From the IMG/VR virus record IMGVR_UViG_3300008261_000370, positions 6,839 through 31,913 of that record: DNA of 25,075 bases; one strand, given 5' to 3'. Both the position numbers and the translations under genes were made by a program. Origin of the DNA: a virus. A model generated the notes under the pieces. It saw only the letters and a program-made list of their open reading frames with translations. It was not told where the DNA came from and ran no database searches. The first letter of the stretch is position 1. Every line of letters begins with the position of its first letter. Of the stretch, positions 5,521-12,441 are shown in pieces.

Positions 5521-6749
5521 TAAATAAGAGTATGAAGAAATACCAAGATATTCTATCTGAAACCAGCCAAGCTGCATTAGACTCACTAACTCACAGACAG
5601 CAAATAAGCAAAATCGCAGACATTTTAGAAGCATCTGAAAAGTATCTTGGTAGACCATTGTCTGAAAGTGAGATCTATTCTTTCACAGAAATTTTGATGG
5701 AAGAAGAAGCCCCTGTTTCAAGAAAAGATGAAAAGCAGAAGGGCGAAGGACAAACATTCAAAAAGGGTAGCTACAAGATTGAAATCATTACCCCTCAAGG
5801 AAAGGTTGTTCGCACTGCTTCTTCACAGAAGGGTTTGCTTGATGTGATTCATAGCGCAAAGAACTTTAGAGTTCTTGACAGCAATAACAGAGACATCACA
5901 AGCAAGGTCAAAACCTTTGTCAAGGAAAGAGAAAAGCAAGCACAGCTTCGTAAGAATTTAAAAAAAAAAGGTAAAGTAAACGAAGAGTTTCTTGCTGAAA
6001 GAATTGGCGGAAAACAATTAGCTCAACTTTTTTTAGCCGCTAAATTAGCTTTTTCTCCCGGTGCTGTTATGCCAGCAGCAAAAGCAGTTGCACCAGTTGT
6101 CACTCAAGGGGTTGTTCAAGTAGAGAAAGCAGCTGTTCAGGCTGGCACACAAGCTGCTAAAACAACAACGCAAGCTGCTACTCAAACGGCTAAAACAGCA
6201 ACGCAAACAGCAGCACCACAAGCGGCTAAAGCAACTACACAAACAGCAGCACCACAAGCAGCCAAGGCTGCTCCCAAAACAGCTCCCAAAACAGCTGCAC
6301 CACAGACCGCTAAAGCTGTAGAAACACAAGCTACCAAGGGAACTGCACAAGCTGCAACACAGGCTGCTGCACAAGCAGCAAAGGCCACTAGCCAAGAAGC
6401 AGCAAAACAAACTTCTCAACAAGCAGCCAAACAAGCTGCTAGTCAGCAAGCTGCATCTAAGGCTGTATCGCAGGCTGCTGCCCCGGTAAAGGCTGTATCA
6501 CAGGCTCCAGCTAAGGCAACGCAAGCAGCTGCTGCCACAGGAGCAGCCGGAACAGCTGCTGCAACCGGAGCTGCAACGGCAGCTGCCGCTCCAGCCGCAT
6601 TAAGAAATGCATTATTTGGTGGTGGAGGAGGTAGTGGCGGTGGTGTAGAACCTGGATATGGTGTTGGCAATCCTTCAGCAAATCTGTATAATGACACTCT
6701 AGAAACACAAGCACGAAGTGGTGTTGGTGGGACAATTTATTACGCATGA
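5517..6749 (+). CDS. Ala/Gln/Thr-rich repetitive protein, probable virion component
   Basis: 410 residues from the ATG at 5517, which overlaps the previous stop as ATGA. A second in-frame ATG at 5532 lies exactly 5 bases after GATAAATA and may be used for late transcripts. The N-terminal third is a normal globular-looking sequence (YQDILSETSQAALDSLTHRQ, then a KGSYKIEIITPQGKVVRTA strand pair). From about residue 205 it becomes low complexity, with repeated TQAAK, TQTAAPQAAK and AAKQ motifs, then an Ala-rich helix and a Gly-rich tail (GGGGGSGGG). The repeat section resembles a long Lys/Ala helix, not an enzyme. Function is unknown; an internal-head, scaffold or DNA-contacting virion role is a guess. 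The stop overlaps the next ATG. Confidence 0.8.
   Translation: MINKSMKKYQDILSETSQAALDSLTHRQQISKIADILEASEKYLGRPLSESEIYSFTEILMEEEAPVSRKDEKQKGEGQTFKKGSYKIEIITPQGKVVRTASSQKGLLDVIHSAKNFRVLDSNNRDITSKVKTFVKEREKQAQLRKNLKKKGKVNEEFLAERIGGKQLAQLFLAAKLAFSPGAVMPAAKAVAPVVTQGVVQVEKAAVQAGTQAAKTTTQAATQTAKTATQTAAPQAAKATTQTAAPQAAKAAPKTAPKTAAPQTAKAVETQATKGTAQAATQAAAQAAKATSQEAAKQTSQQAAKQAASQQAASKAVSQAAAPVKAVSQAPAKATQAAAATGAAGTAAATGAATAAAAPAALRNALFGGGGGSGGGVEPGYGVGNPSANLYNDTLETQARSGVGGTIYYA
5519..5526 (+). promoter_or_regulatory. Possible late promoter box with leaderless spacing
   Basis: GATAAATA, AGAGT, ATG(5532). It has one mismatch to TATAAATA and the same 5-base spacing as at 4657, 7392 and 7993. It overlaps the end of the zinc-ribbon gene. 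There is no Shine-Dalgarno sequence for either 5517 or 5532. Confidence 0.45.
6130..6600 (+). repeat. Low-complexity Ala/Gln/Thr/Lys codon repeats
   Basis: Degenerate repeats of GCA/CAA/ACA/AAA codons. The clearest case is an identical 20-mer at 6204 and 6240 (period 36 bases, 12 codons, encoding TAAPQAAKATTQ-type units). Flanking units are more diverged. This is slippage-type expansion inside a coding region, so it may vary in length between isolates. Confidence 0.8.
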
Positions 6750-7414
6750 TTCAAAAAACTTTCATTCATGAATTTGTAAATGTGGGAAAAGAAGTAGAGT
6801 CTTCTGAACAAGAAGGTAGAAGATTTTACATTACCGAATCTGGCCAGTTTCCAAGCGTAACCACAGTTGTTGGCTTTGAAAAGCAAGAGTTTTTCAAGAT
6901 CTGGCGAAAACAAAATCCGGAAGAAGCCAAGCGAGTTACATCTAGAGGAAACAGGCTTCACTCTATTATTGAATCATATCTAAAAAATGAAAGCATAAAG
7001 GATCTAGATCTGATGCCAAATGATCTGGATCTATTTGTACAAATCAAAAAGGAACTAGACAACATTGATAGAATTAAAGCTCTTGAGTTACCTCTTTATG
7101 GGGGCGTTGTTGGGTTGGCTGGCCGCGTGGACTGCATCGCGGATTACAAAGGCAAACTCAGTATCATCGACTTCAAAGGCAGTACCAGAGCGAAAAGAAA
7201 AGAAGATATCGAAAACTACATGATGCAGGCTACTGCATATTCTCTTCTCTGGAAAGAGATGACCGGAGAGAGCATAGATAACTTTGTCATTTTAATTACA
7301 TGTGAAGATGGTACAGTACAGATTTTCGAAGATAGTCCGATGAATTATGTTTCGAAATTGTATAATATCATCCAAAGATATAAAGAATACAATGAACGAA
7401 AAAGAACAAGTTAA
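6746..7414 (+). CDS. PD-(D/E)XK exonuclease, RecB/Cas4/MGME1-like
   Basis: 222 residues. The ATG overlaps the upstream TGA (ATGA at 6746-6749), which suggests translational coupling. The motifs occur in the order typical of this superfamily: a TSRGNRLHSIIESYL helix (about 71-85), VVGLAGRVDCIAD with the metal-binding Asp (about 126-138), SIIDFKGS giving the D-x-K pair (about 144-151), and QATAYSLLW (about 166-174). It probably degrades DNA ends, and related phage proteins are annotated simply as exonuclease. Substrate polarity is not predictable. The next gene starts inside its 3' end, 23 bases before the stop. Confidence 0.85.
   Translation: MIQKTFIHEFVNVGKEVESSEQEGRRFYITESGQFPSVTTVVGFEKQEFFKIWRKQNPEEAKRVTSRGNRLHSIIESYLKNESIKDLDLMPNDLDLFVQIKKELDNIDRIKALELPLYGGVVGLAGRVDCIADYKGKLSIIDFKGSTRAKRKEDIENYMMQATAYSLLWKEMTGESIDNFVILITCEDGTVQIFEDSPMNYVSKLYNIIQRYKEYNERKRTS
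7379..7386 (+). promoter_or_regulatory. Possible late promoter box inside the exonuclease gene
   Basis: TATAAAGA, ATACA, ATG(7392). It has one mismatch to TATAAATA, the spacing is exactly 5 bases, and no Shine-Dalgarno sequence is visible. It lies in the last codons of the upstream exonuclease gene. Confidence 0.5.
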
Positions 7415-7814
7415 TCGTAGAAACACAAGAGTTTGGGTTAGAATGAATGAGGATGCAAAGTCTCCTTACTTCAGAAACCAGTTCATCCAAAAGTACGGTG
7501 GCAAATTCATAAAAGAAGGTCGCTACTGGAAGTGGATGGAGCTTGATTTTGAGAAACTTCTGATCGAAGAATTTGAAAAGAAAAGTCAGGAGTTTGAAAA
7601 GAAGGTACAGGATTTCAAAGCTCCTGAACCTGTGATACGAGTAGAAAGAGGCAAGAGCTATGTTTTCCAGAACAAGGAAGGAAATGAAGTTCACATAAAG
7701 AATCTTCTAGAATATTGCATGGAAAACAAGCTTGTTCGCGGAGCCATGTACGACCTAATGACAGGAAAACGAAAGACCTACAAAGGTTATAAGTTTTTAA
7801 GAAAGGAGGAATGA
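7392..7814 (+). CDS. Protein with a C-terminal NUMOD-like DNA-binding module, no nuclease domain seen
   Basis: 140 residues from the ATG at 7392; the longer reading from 7347 lies within the upstream gene. The N-terminal half is charged with a Lys/Glu-rich helix (FEKLLIEEFEKKSQEFEKK, about 52-70). The C-terminal 50 residues (YVFQNKEGNEVHIKNLLEYC, then a GAMYDLMTGKRKTYKGYKF segment) follow the NUMOD/IENR-type pattern of a short beta hairpin, a helix-turn-helix and a KGY(K)F end. Such modules usually bind DNA for homing endonucleases, but no GIY-YIG or HNH motif is present here. It could be a remnant or a stand-alone DNA-binding protein. The stop overlaps a strong Shine-Dalgarno region for the next small gene. 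Confidence 0.75.
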   Translation: MNEKEQVNRRNTRVWVRMNEDAKSPYFRNQFIQKYGGKFIKEGRYWKWMELDFEKLLIEEFEKKSQEFEKKVQDFKAPEPVIRVERGKSYVFQNKEGNEVHIKNLLEYCMENKLVRGAMYDLMTGKRKTYKGYKFLRKEE

Positions 7815-7815
7815 T

Positions 7816-7944
7816 ATGGAACTAGTAATTAGCGAATCTCTAGGCACTATTTTCTATAGCGTGGTTGTTTTCGTAACAGGTGCGCTGATAGGTCAGGGCC
7901 TTTGGACTTGGGTATCCAAGTTCTTCCCTTGGAACCGGAAGTGA
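7816..7944 (+). CDS. 42-residue single-pass membrane protein
   Basis: The ORF MELVISESLGTIFYSVVVF and onward ends FPWNRK and has a strong AAGGAGG Shine-Dalgarno sequence at 7803-7809. It has one hydrophobic segment (about residues 11-27) and a Trp-rich, basic C-terminal end, so the C-terminus is probably cytoplasmic by the positive-inside rule. It starts 1 base after the upstream stop and is followed directly by a terminator. The function is unknown. A small holin-accessory or membrane-associated role is possible but unsupported. Confidence 0.75.
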   Translation: MELVISESLGTIFYSVVVFVTGALIGQGLWTWVSKFFPWNRK

Positions 7945-7949
7945 ACTGG

Positions 7950-7975
7950 GGCGGGTCGAAAGACCCGCCTTTTTT
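7950..7975 (+). terminator. Rho-independent terminator ending the 4693-7944 gene run
   Basis: GGCGGGTC (7950-7957) pairs perfectly with GACCCGCC (7962-7969) around a GAAA loop, then six T residues. It lies between the small membrane gene and the next promoter at 7980. Confidence 0.95.
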
Positions 7976-7979
7976 CATG

Positions 7980-7987
7980 TATACATA
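7980..7987 (+). promoter_or_regulatory. Late promoter box TATACATA with leaderless spacing
   Basis: TATACATA, ACTAC, ATG(7993), directly downstream of a terminator, so a promoter is needed here. The same box is used at 2912 and 19590. No Shine-Dalgarno sequence lies between the terminator and the ATG, and the predicted +1 falls on the A of the start codon. Confidence 0.75.
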
Positions 7988-7992
7988 ACTAC

Positions 7993-9192
7993 ATGCCAAA
8001 TTCCTGGTTCGATCCCGAATTTTTGAAGCGTTATAATGATGAAATTTTGCCATTTGTCCAAGATAAACTGGATGAAGGGACAAACCTCCGTGATACGGTG
8101 ATGGGACAGAAGTTCCAAAGAAGACAATTGGCATCACAAAGAAGAAATGACAAAAGACAAGGTACATTTCTTTCTGCCATGCTAAAAAGAAAACACGAAG
8201 AAGAAACCGCCGAAGGTGCTAGAAAAGATGCAATGCTTGGCACTGGCGATTATTTCGAAAAGAAGGCTTCTACTGAAATTGACGGAGAAAGATTCAGGGT
8301 CAATCTTCGCAGAAAGAGAAAAGAAGCTGAAGGAAAACGAAATAAAGCAGAACAGATTGCTGCACATGCAGAACAGAGAGGTCAGGCAAGAGCAATGGAT
8401 AAAATGCAGGGACAACCAATTCACAAGCCTTATTATGAAGCTGTAGAGCATATTTTTGAAAACAAAGAATCTGGCAAGACTAGAAGAACAAATGACATGT
8501 TCCGTGGCCTTTCTGATTTCAGAAAAGATTTACGGTTATCCACAAAAATTTCATTGACTGGTGATCCAAAAGAAAAAGACAAGCTAAGAAAAAGAGAAGA
8601 AAGAAAATTGAATGAGTATTTCTCAATTCAATCTCAGAGACTAATTAATGAACAAGAAGAAGAAACCCCAGAAGCAGATCAGCAGCCCGAAGAAGGACAA
8701 GAACAAGGCCAAGAGGGAACTCCAGGAGAAGTTCCTGTACCTATGGATCCTGCAATCGTATTCGAACAACTCAAACAAATTCGATCTAAGGTAAAGAATG
8801 TGTTTGAAAATCTCAGCAATATTTCTTACAAGATTATGACTGAGAAGCTTGGAGTAAAATCAGAAAACAAGGATGACAGAGATTTCCAAAACGAAAATGC
8901 AATCATAACGATTTCAAGAGTTTGCTCAGGTGCATCTACAGAAGAATTGCAGTATATGGGGCAATTCCAGAATGGAAGATTGTTTGACTTCAATGAAGAA
9001 GCTTTTGACACAGCAAGAAAACTATTACTTGAGCTTGGCGAATCGTGCTTCCAAAACTTAATGCACATTGACGAACTCGGAATAATGCCAGACGCTCCTG
9101 GTTTTGAACGAAGCCAACTAATCTGTAATAAACAGCATGGTTCCCATGGCTATTCCAGCAGATCCAAATATCAAACAGTACGATCAAATTGA
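7993..9192 (+). CDS. Unrecognised 399-residue charged protein, probable virion or assembly protein
   Basis: Starts MPNSWFDPEFLKRYNDEILP. The first 215 residues are strongly charged and helical, rich in Lys/Arg/Glu (for example KRKHEEETAEGARKDAML and LRRKRKEAEGKRNKAEQ). A Gln/Glu/Pro-rich linker (about 220-250) leads to a more globular C-terminal third (FEQLKQIRSKVKNVFENLS and onward). No enzyme motif, signal peptide or membrane segment is seen. The last 56 bases overlap the next gene in another frame. Its position at the head of a late-type operon and its composition would fit a scaffold, internal or connector protein; this is inference. Confidence 0.75.
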   Translation: MPNSWFDPEFLKRYNDEILPFVQDKLDEGTNLRDTVMGQKFQRRQLASQRRNDKRQGTFLSAMLKRKHEEETAEGARKDAMLGTGDYFEKKASTEIDGERFRVNLRRKRKEAEGKRNKAEQIAAHAEQRGQARAMDKMQGQPIHKPYYEAVEHIFENKESGKTRRTNDMFRGLSDFRKDLRLSTKISLTGDPKEKDKLRKREERKLNEYFSIQSQRLINEQEEETPEADQQPEEGQEQGQEGTPGEVPVPMDPAIVFEQLKQIRSKVKNVFENLSNISYKIMTEKLGVKSENKDDRDFQNENAIITISRVCSGASTEELQYMGQFQNGRLFDFNEEAFDTARKLLLELGESCFQNLMHIDELGIMPDAPGFERSQLICNKQHGSHGYSSRSKYQTVRSN

Positions 9193-10264
9193 CATGTTCC
9201 TTGCTCCCATGAGGCAGGAATTGAGCAACTTCTCGATTTACATGGTTGACGATCAGAACCCAGAACTTTTGGCAAATCCAGAAGTTACAAAAATTTTGGC
9301 AAAGTATAATATAATTGATCAAAATGGCATGATTTATGAGCAGGCCAAATTGTCAAACTTCATGAATTTGATCAAGACATACACAGATCAAATAGGAATG
9401 GACAAGAATCTTTTCTATAACACATTCTTCTTCCAGAACATGATCAATTTGTTGACCAGATATTTCATCGCTGGAATCAACACAATGGATCCAAGAGCCA
9501 ATGCCACACATCTTCTAACTGATAGTGGATTGTTCCTCATCAATGATCAATTAATCGGGGAATTTGCTAGAAAAGCTGAAGTAAAGCTCACTCCAAAGAA
9601 AACTCCAACAGGTAAAGGAAGAAGGACAAAGGGTTCAAAGCTATCTAAAAACTTTGAAAATCTAAAGACCATTGTTGAAGAAGTAAAAGATGAAATGCAA
9701 ACTCAAAAAATAGACGAGTCTATGATTGTCATCAACACCATGGACCTCTTACAGAACATCGACACTATTGTTTATCAGCAAATAATGGAAAACTTCGATG
9801 TCGATATCAATATTTCCCTCAATCCTGGAAACGAAGCATCTTCTTCTGAAAAGAAACAGAACGAATATAATATCGTCAAAATAAAGAATAAAGAAGTAAA
9901 GATCCCTGTTGTTATGGATAAGGGAGATATGTCAACAAAGACAATCAAAGAATCAAGAGAAAGATTAGAAAACATTATTCTCGAAAAATTGACTGGTTAC
10001 GAAAAGAAATACTCTGAAAAGACCAGCCACCACAGATCAAATAGAAATAAGGCTAGAAGAGCCGCAGAGAAAAAATTCGGTGCTGCCGCGATCAAAGGTA
10101 AGGATGTAGATCATAAAGACGGCAATCCCATGAACAATTCCCCAAGTAATCTTCGTCTAAGAAGCAGGGGTGAAAATAGATCCGACAATGGCCATCACAA
10201 GGGAGAACCCCACAAGAAGGCCATGAAGGGAATCACGAATACATTCAAAGGGAAGGATAAGTGA
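9137..10264 (+). CDS. Protein with novel N-terminal region and C-terminal HNH-like motif
   Basis: 375 residues from the ATG at 9137; MAIPADPN at 9146 is a possible later start. Residues 1-280 are helical and unrecognised (QYDQIDMFLAPMRQELSNF and onward). Residues about 298-360 are basic and contain KDVDHKDGNPMNNSPSNLRL, which matches the His-Asp-Asn core of an HNH fold: DH, then N-P-x-N-N, then NLRL. No zinc Cys pairs are seen, as in other small HNH types. The tail is very basic (HHKGEPHKKAMKG). It may be a virion or packaging protein with nuclease activity, or may have acquired an HNH cassette. It overlaps the previous gene by 56 bases and its TGA touches the next ATG. Confidence 0.8.
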   Translation: MVPMAIPADPNIKQYDQIDMFLAPMRQELSNFSIYMVDDQNPELLANPEVTKILAKYNIIDQNGMIYEQAKLSNFMNLIKTYTDQIGMDKNLFYNTFFFQNMINLLTRYFIAGINTMDPRANATHLLTDSGLFLINDQLIGEFARKAEVKLTPKKTPTGKGRRTKGSKLSKNFENLKTIVEEVKDEMQTQKIDESMIVINTMDLLQNIDTIVYQQIMENFDVDINISLNPGNEASSSEKKQNEYNIVKIKNKEVKIPVVMDKGDMSTKTIKESRERLENIILEKLTGYEKKYSEKTSHHRSNRNKARRAAEKKFGAAAIKGKDVDHKDGNPMNNSPSNLRLRSRGENRSDNGHHKGEPHKKAMKGITNTFKGKDK

Positions 10265-10890
10265 TGTTTGATTATGACCCTAGATTAGTCGAATACGGTA
10301 TAGCTACCGCTTCATTTCTTACTGGTGCTTATTTCGGTGTAAAAAAGATCAAAGATAAACTTTTTTCCAATAAGAAGAAAAAAGAAGGTAAGCAGTATTG
10401 GAATATTCATTCGGAGATTCATGAGATTCTTACAGAGCTTAGAATCCGCACAGACGCAGCCAGAGCACAAATCATTCAATTCCATAATGGCGAATACTTC
10501 ATGGATGGTGTATCGATGAAGAAGATGAGCCTGACCCACGAATCACTTCGTTCTGGTATCAGCGCAGAAGTAAACCAGAAAAAAGATGTTCTAATCTCTG
10601 CTTATATCGATTTCATTCGGTCTATTTTGGATAGCAAGCATCGTTTCGAAGTCGTTGGTGCAATGAAGGAATCATATCAGAAACAGCTTTTCATTGCTAG
10701 CAATGTGGTTGCTTATATGGCTGTTCCCCTCCAGAGCAAGGGAATAAATGTCGGCTATGTAATAGTACATTGGTGCAGCGATGAAAAGGTAGAAAAGGTT
10801 CAGGAGAATGCTGCATCTAATGAATTGAAGTACGCCAAGGACAGAATTGAAGTTCAGCTAAGTCATCAAATAGCACTGGGTAATCCATGA
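10264..10890 (+). CDS. Membrane-anchored GAF-like protein
   Basis: 208 residues from the ATG at 10264 (TGATG junction with the upstream stop; GGAAGGA Shine-Dalgarno upstream). One weak hydrophobic segment (about residues 9-24, YGIATASFLTGAYFG) precedes a Lys-rich stretch that would lie in the cytoplasm. The remainder (IHEILTELRIRTDAARAQII, then QFHNGEYFMDGVSMKKMSLT) looks like a GAF-type sensory fold, ending in a VAYMAVPLQSKGINVGYVIV strand pair. Similar membrane plus GAF-like proteins occur in phages as conserved hypotheticals, to my recollection. Ligand and role are unknown. Its stop overlaps a short ATG-started reading frame at 10887. Confidence 0.7.
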   Translation: MFDYDPRLVEYGIATASFLTGAYFGVKKIKDKLFSNKKKKEGKQYWNIHSEIHEILTELRIRTDAARAQIIQFHNGEYFMDGVSMKKMSLTHESLRSGISAEVNQKKDVLISAYIDFIRSILDSKHRFEVVGAMKESYQKQLFIASNVVAYMAVPLQSKGINVGYVIVHWCSDEKVEKVQENAASNELKYAKDRIEVQLSHQIALGNP

Positions 10891-10961
10891 AATTTATAAA
10901 TGAAGTCTTGAGGGTGAACCATATTCCGCATGTCTCTCAAGACAAAAGGCCAAAGAATTAG
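10887..10961 (+). other. Short reading frame that may be the displaced start of the 10985 gene
   Basis: The ATG at 10887 overlaps the upstream TGA (ATGA), the coupling junction seen elsewhere in the window, but the frame closes after 24 codons. Its first seven residues, MKFINEV, join naturally to the adjacent frame, which reads LEGEPYSACLSRQKAKELGK and runs on into the 10985 protein. A single-base change near 10904-10909 would fuse them. As a separate 24-residue gene it is unconvincing. Confidence 0.35.
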
Positions 10962-10984
10962 GAAAAGAAAAGATAGGAAACTTC

Positions 10985-12049
10985 GTGAAAAGAAAAAGAG
11001 CTGCACAATCTAAAGCTGGTAGAGGCAAAAAGGGTTCTGGTCGTAAAGGCAAGAAGCCCATCAATGTCGATACTGGCATTCGTGAACAATACGATGTCGA
11101 TAAGAAGGGTCCATCAACAACCCCCGGTCAAAAAATGAACATCGACAAGCGCAATAAGCGTTTTAAGACTCCTCCTTGCATGATAGATAATAAACAGGTG
11201 GAGCAACCAGAATATATGAATAAGATAATGAACAAGTCCGTCAGTCAAATTCTTGGCGAAGCTAAAGAAGTAAATGAAATGATGGAACTTCTTGAGAAGA
11301 ACAGTCCTACCAACAAGAAACTATGGTCAAAGGCAAAGTCTCTTGCTAGACAGAAGTTCGACGTTTATCCATCAGCCTACGCTAATGCTTGGGCCGCAAA
11401 ATGGTACAAGAAGAAGGGTGGAGGATGGAGAAAACTAAACGAAAACGAAATGCCTTATGACAATCTGGGACAAGATGTAGATTCTAGTCCAGAACAAGCA
11501 GAAGACATGAATTATGCTATAAAAAACCCAGAAAAGCTCGCAGACGATCTTCCAGTAGAAAAAGTTTTAAAGGGAGGAAAGGTCGAAATTATCGCGCTAG
11601 TTGAATCAGGAGAATCGGAAGATGGTGGTGGCTTTGGTGCTCCATTCCAGCCATCAAGAACCACCAGAAGTGCTGCAAGCGATTTTGGCGTTCACAGAGT
11701 TGAAAACGATACACAGCTAAACCGCGTAAAGGCATTCCTTTCTTCATTTACCAATAGAGAGTATATCGATCCCCGTGGTGCTCTTTCTCTACTAAGAGCT
11801 AAGATGAACATCATGGGTCTTGATTTCAATTTCAGCCCAAAGACTAAGTTGATGCCCGGACCAAATGTGTTCCCAATGAACAGATTCGGTGGAACATTCG
11901 GAACAACCCCAGACCACGACCTACTAAAGGATGGATTCCAGGTTACAGACGGAATCTCAGAGTTCAATGGTGGCAAGGGATTAAATCTTGTTATCGATGT
12001 TCAAATCACCCCATCACACTTATACAAATTTGATATAACTCTCCAGTGA
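10985..12049 (+). CDS. Basic multidomain protein with a WKKKGGGW-type segment, start uncertain
   Basis: 354 residues from the only start codon in frame, a GTG at 10985 (AGGA 7 bases upstream). The 27 codons before it are open back to a TGA at 10901 and read as protein-like, so the true start may lie at 10887 with a frameshift. The N-terminus is Lys/Arg/Gly-rich (MKRKRAAQSKAGRGKKGSGR). Residues about 107-150 contain LWSKAKSLARQKFDVYPSAY and an NAWAAKWYKKKGGGWRK segment, a conserved small domain found in phage and large DNA virus proteins (DUF5872-like, from memory). The C-terminal 130 residues look globular (LLRAKMNIMGLDFNFS, PDHDLLKDGFQVTDG). The function is unknown; a virion or DNA-associated protein is plausible. 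Confidence 0.75.
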   Translation: MKRKRAAQSKAGRGKKGSGRKGKKPINVDTGIREQYDVDKKGPSTTPGQKMNIDKRNKRFKTPPCMIDNKQVEQPEYMNKIMNKSVSQILGEAKEVNEMMELLEKNSPTNKKLWSKAKSLARQKFDVYPSAYANAWAAKWYKKKGGGWRKLNENEMPYDNLGQDVDSSPEQAEDMNYAIKNPEKLADDLPVEKVLKGGKVEIIALVESGESEDGGGFGAPFQPSRTTRSAASDFGVHRVENDTQLNRVKAFLSSFTNREYIDPRGALSLLRAKMNIMGLDFNFSPKTKLMPGPNVFPMNRFGGTFGTTPDHDLLKDGFQVTDGISEFNGGKGLNLVIDVQITPSHLYKFDITLQ

Positions 12050-12054
12050 ATTTA

Positions 12055-12441
12055 ATGAGTAAATTTGATATGTTGACGGAAGAAAATTTTGAGTTATTTG
12101 CTAAACTCAAATATAACAATCCGTCGTGTATGTCTGTTGATGAATTCAACGATGACATGAAAAGAATAAAGTATATTAAAAGACTCTTTCATAAATTTGA
12201 TAACGAAAGAGTTTTAAAGGATAGACTGATCTGCAATCATATTCTAATTCTTTGTAATGTTTTTGGGGTAGAGCCTTGCATCAGAATGCTATTTTTCAGA
12301 ATAGATAAACAATATCACGGGTTTCTAAAAACCTTTCTGAATCACATGAACATTCTTCCAAAACATATACCAGAAGTAAATCTGGATCTAATCCAAATAG
12401 ATGGTAGAATTGAAAGGCAGATAAAGAAAAATGCTAAATGA
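12055..12441 (+). CDS. Conserved phage hypothetical protein (DUF7207-like)
   Basis: 128 residues from the ATG at 12055. A GTG at 12046 overlapping the previous TGA is an alternative that adds three residues. The sequence is helical, with the pattern LTEENFELFAKLKYNNPSC, then FNDDMKRIKYIKRLFHKF, then LKDRLICNHILILCNVF. This resembles a small protein often found in T4-like phages, to my recollection. No catalytic motif or membrane segment is visible. No Shine-Dalgarno sequence precedes it and it is probably coupled to the upstream gene. Its end overlaps the next gene by 11 bases. Confidence 0.75.
   Translation: MSKFDMLTEENFELFAKLKYNNPSCMSVDEFNDDMKRIKYIKRLFHKFDNERVLKDRLICNHILILCNVFGVEPCIRMLFFRIDKQYHGFLKTFLNHMNILPKHIPEVNLDLIQIDGRIERQIKKNAK

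Noticed and set aside
6045-6697. Cys/Leu-rich and Ala-rich open frames on the - strand
   Set aside because: They are mirror readings of the GCA/CAA/ACA repeat tract in the + strand gene and their composition follows from that repeat.
10930-11013. Lys/Arg-rich short frame starting at an ATG at 10930
   Set aside because: Its basic composition comes from the same A-rich DNA that encodes the 10985 protein in another frame, and that other frame reads more like protein.
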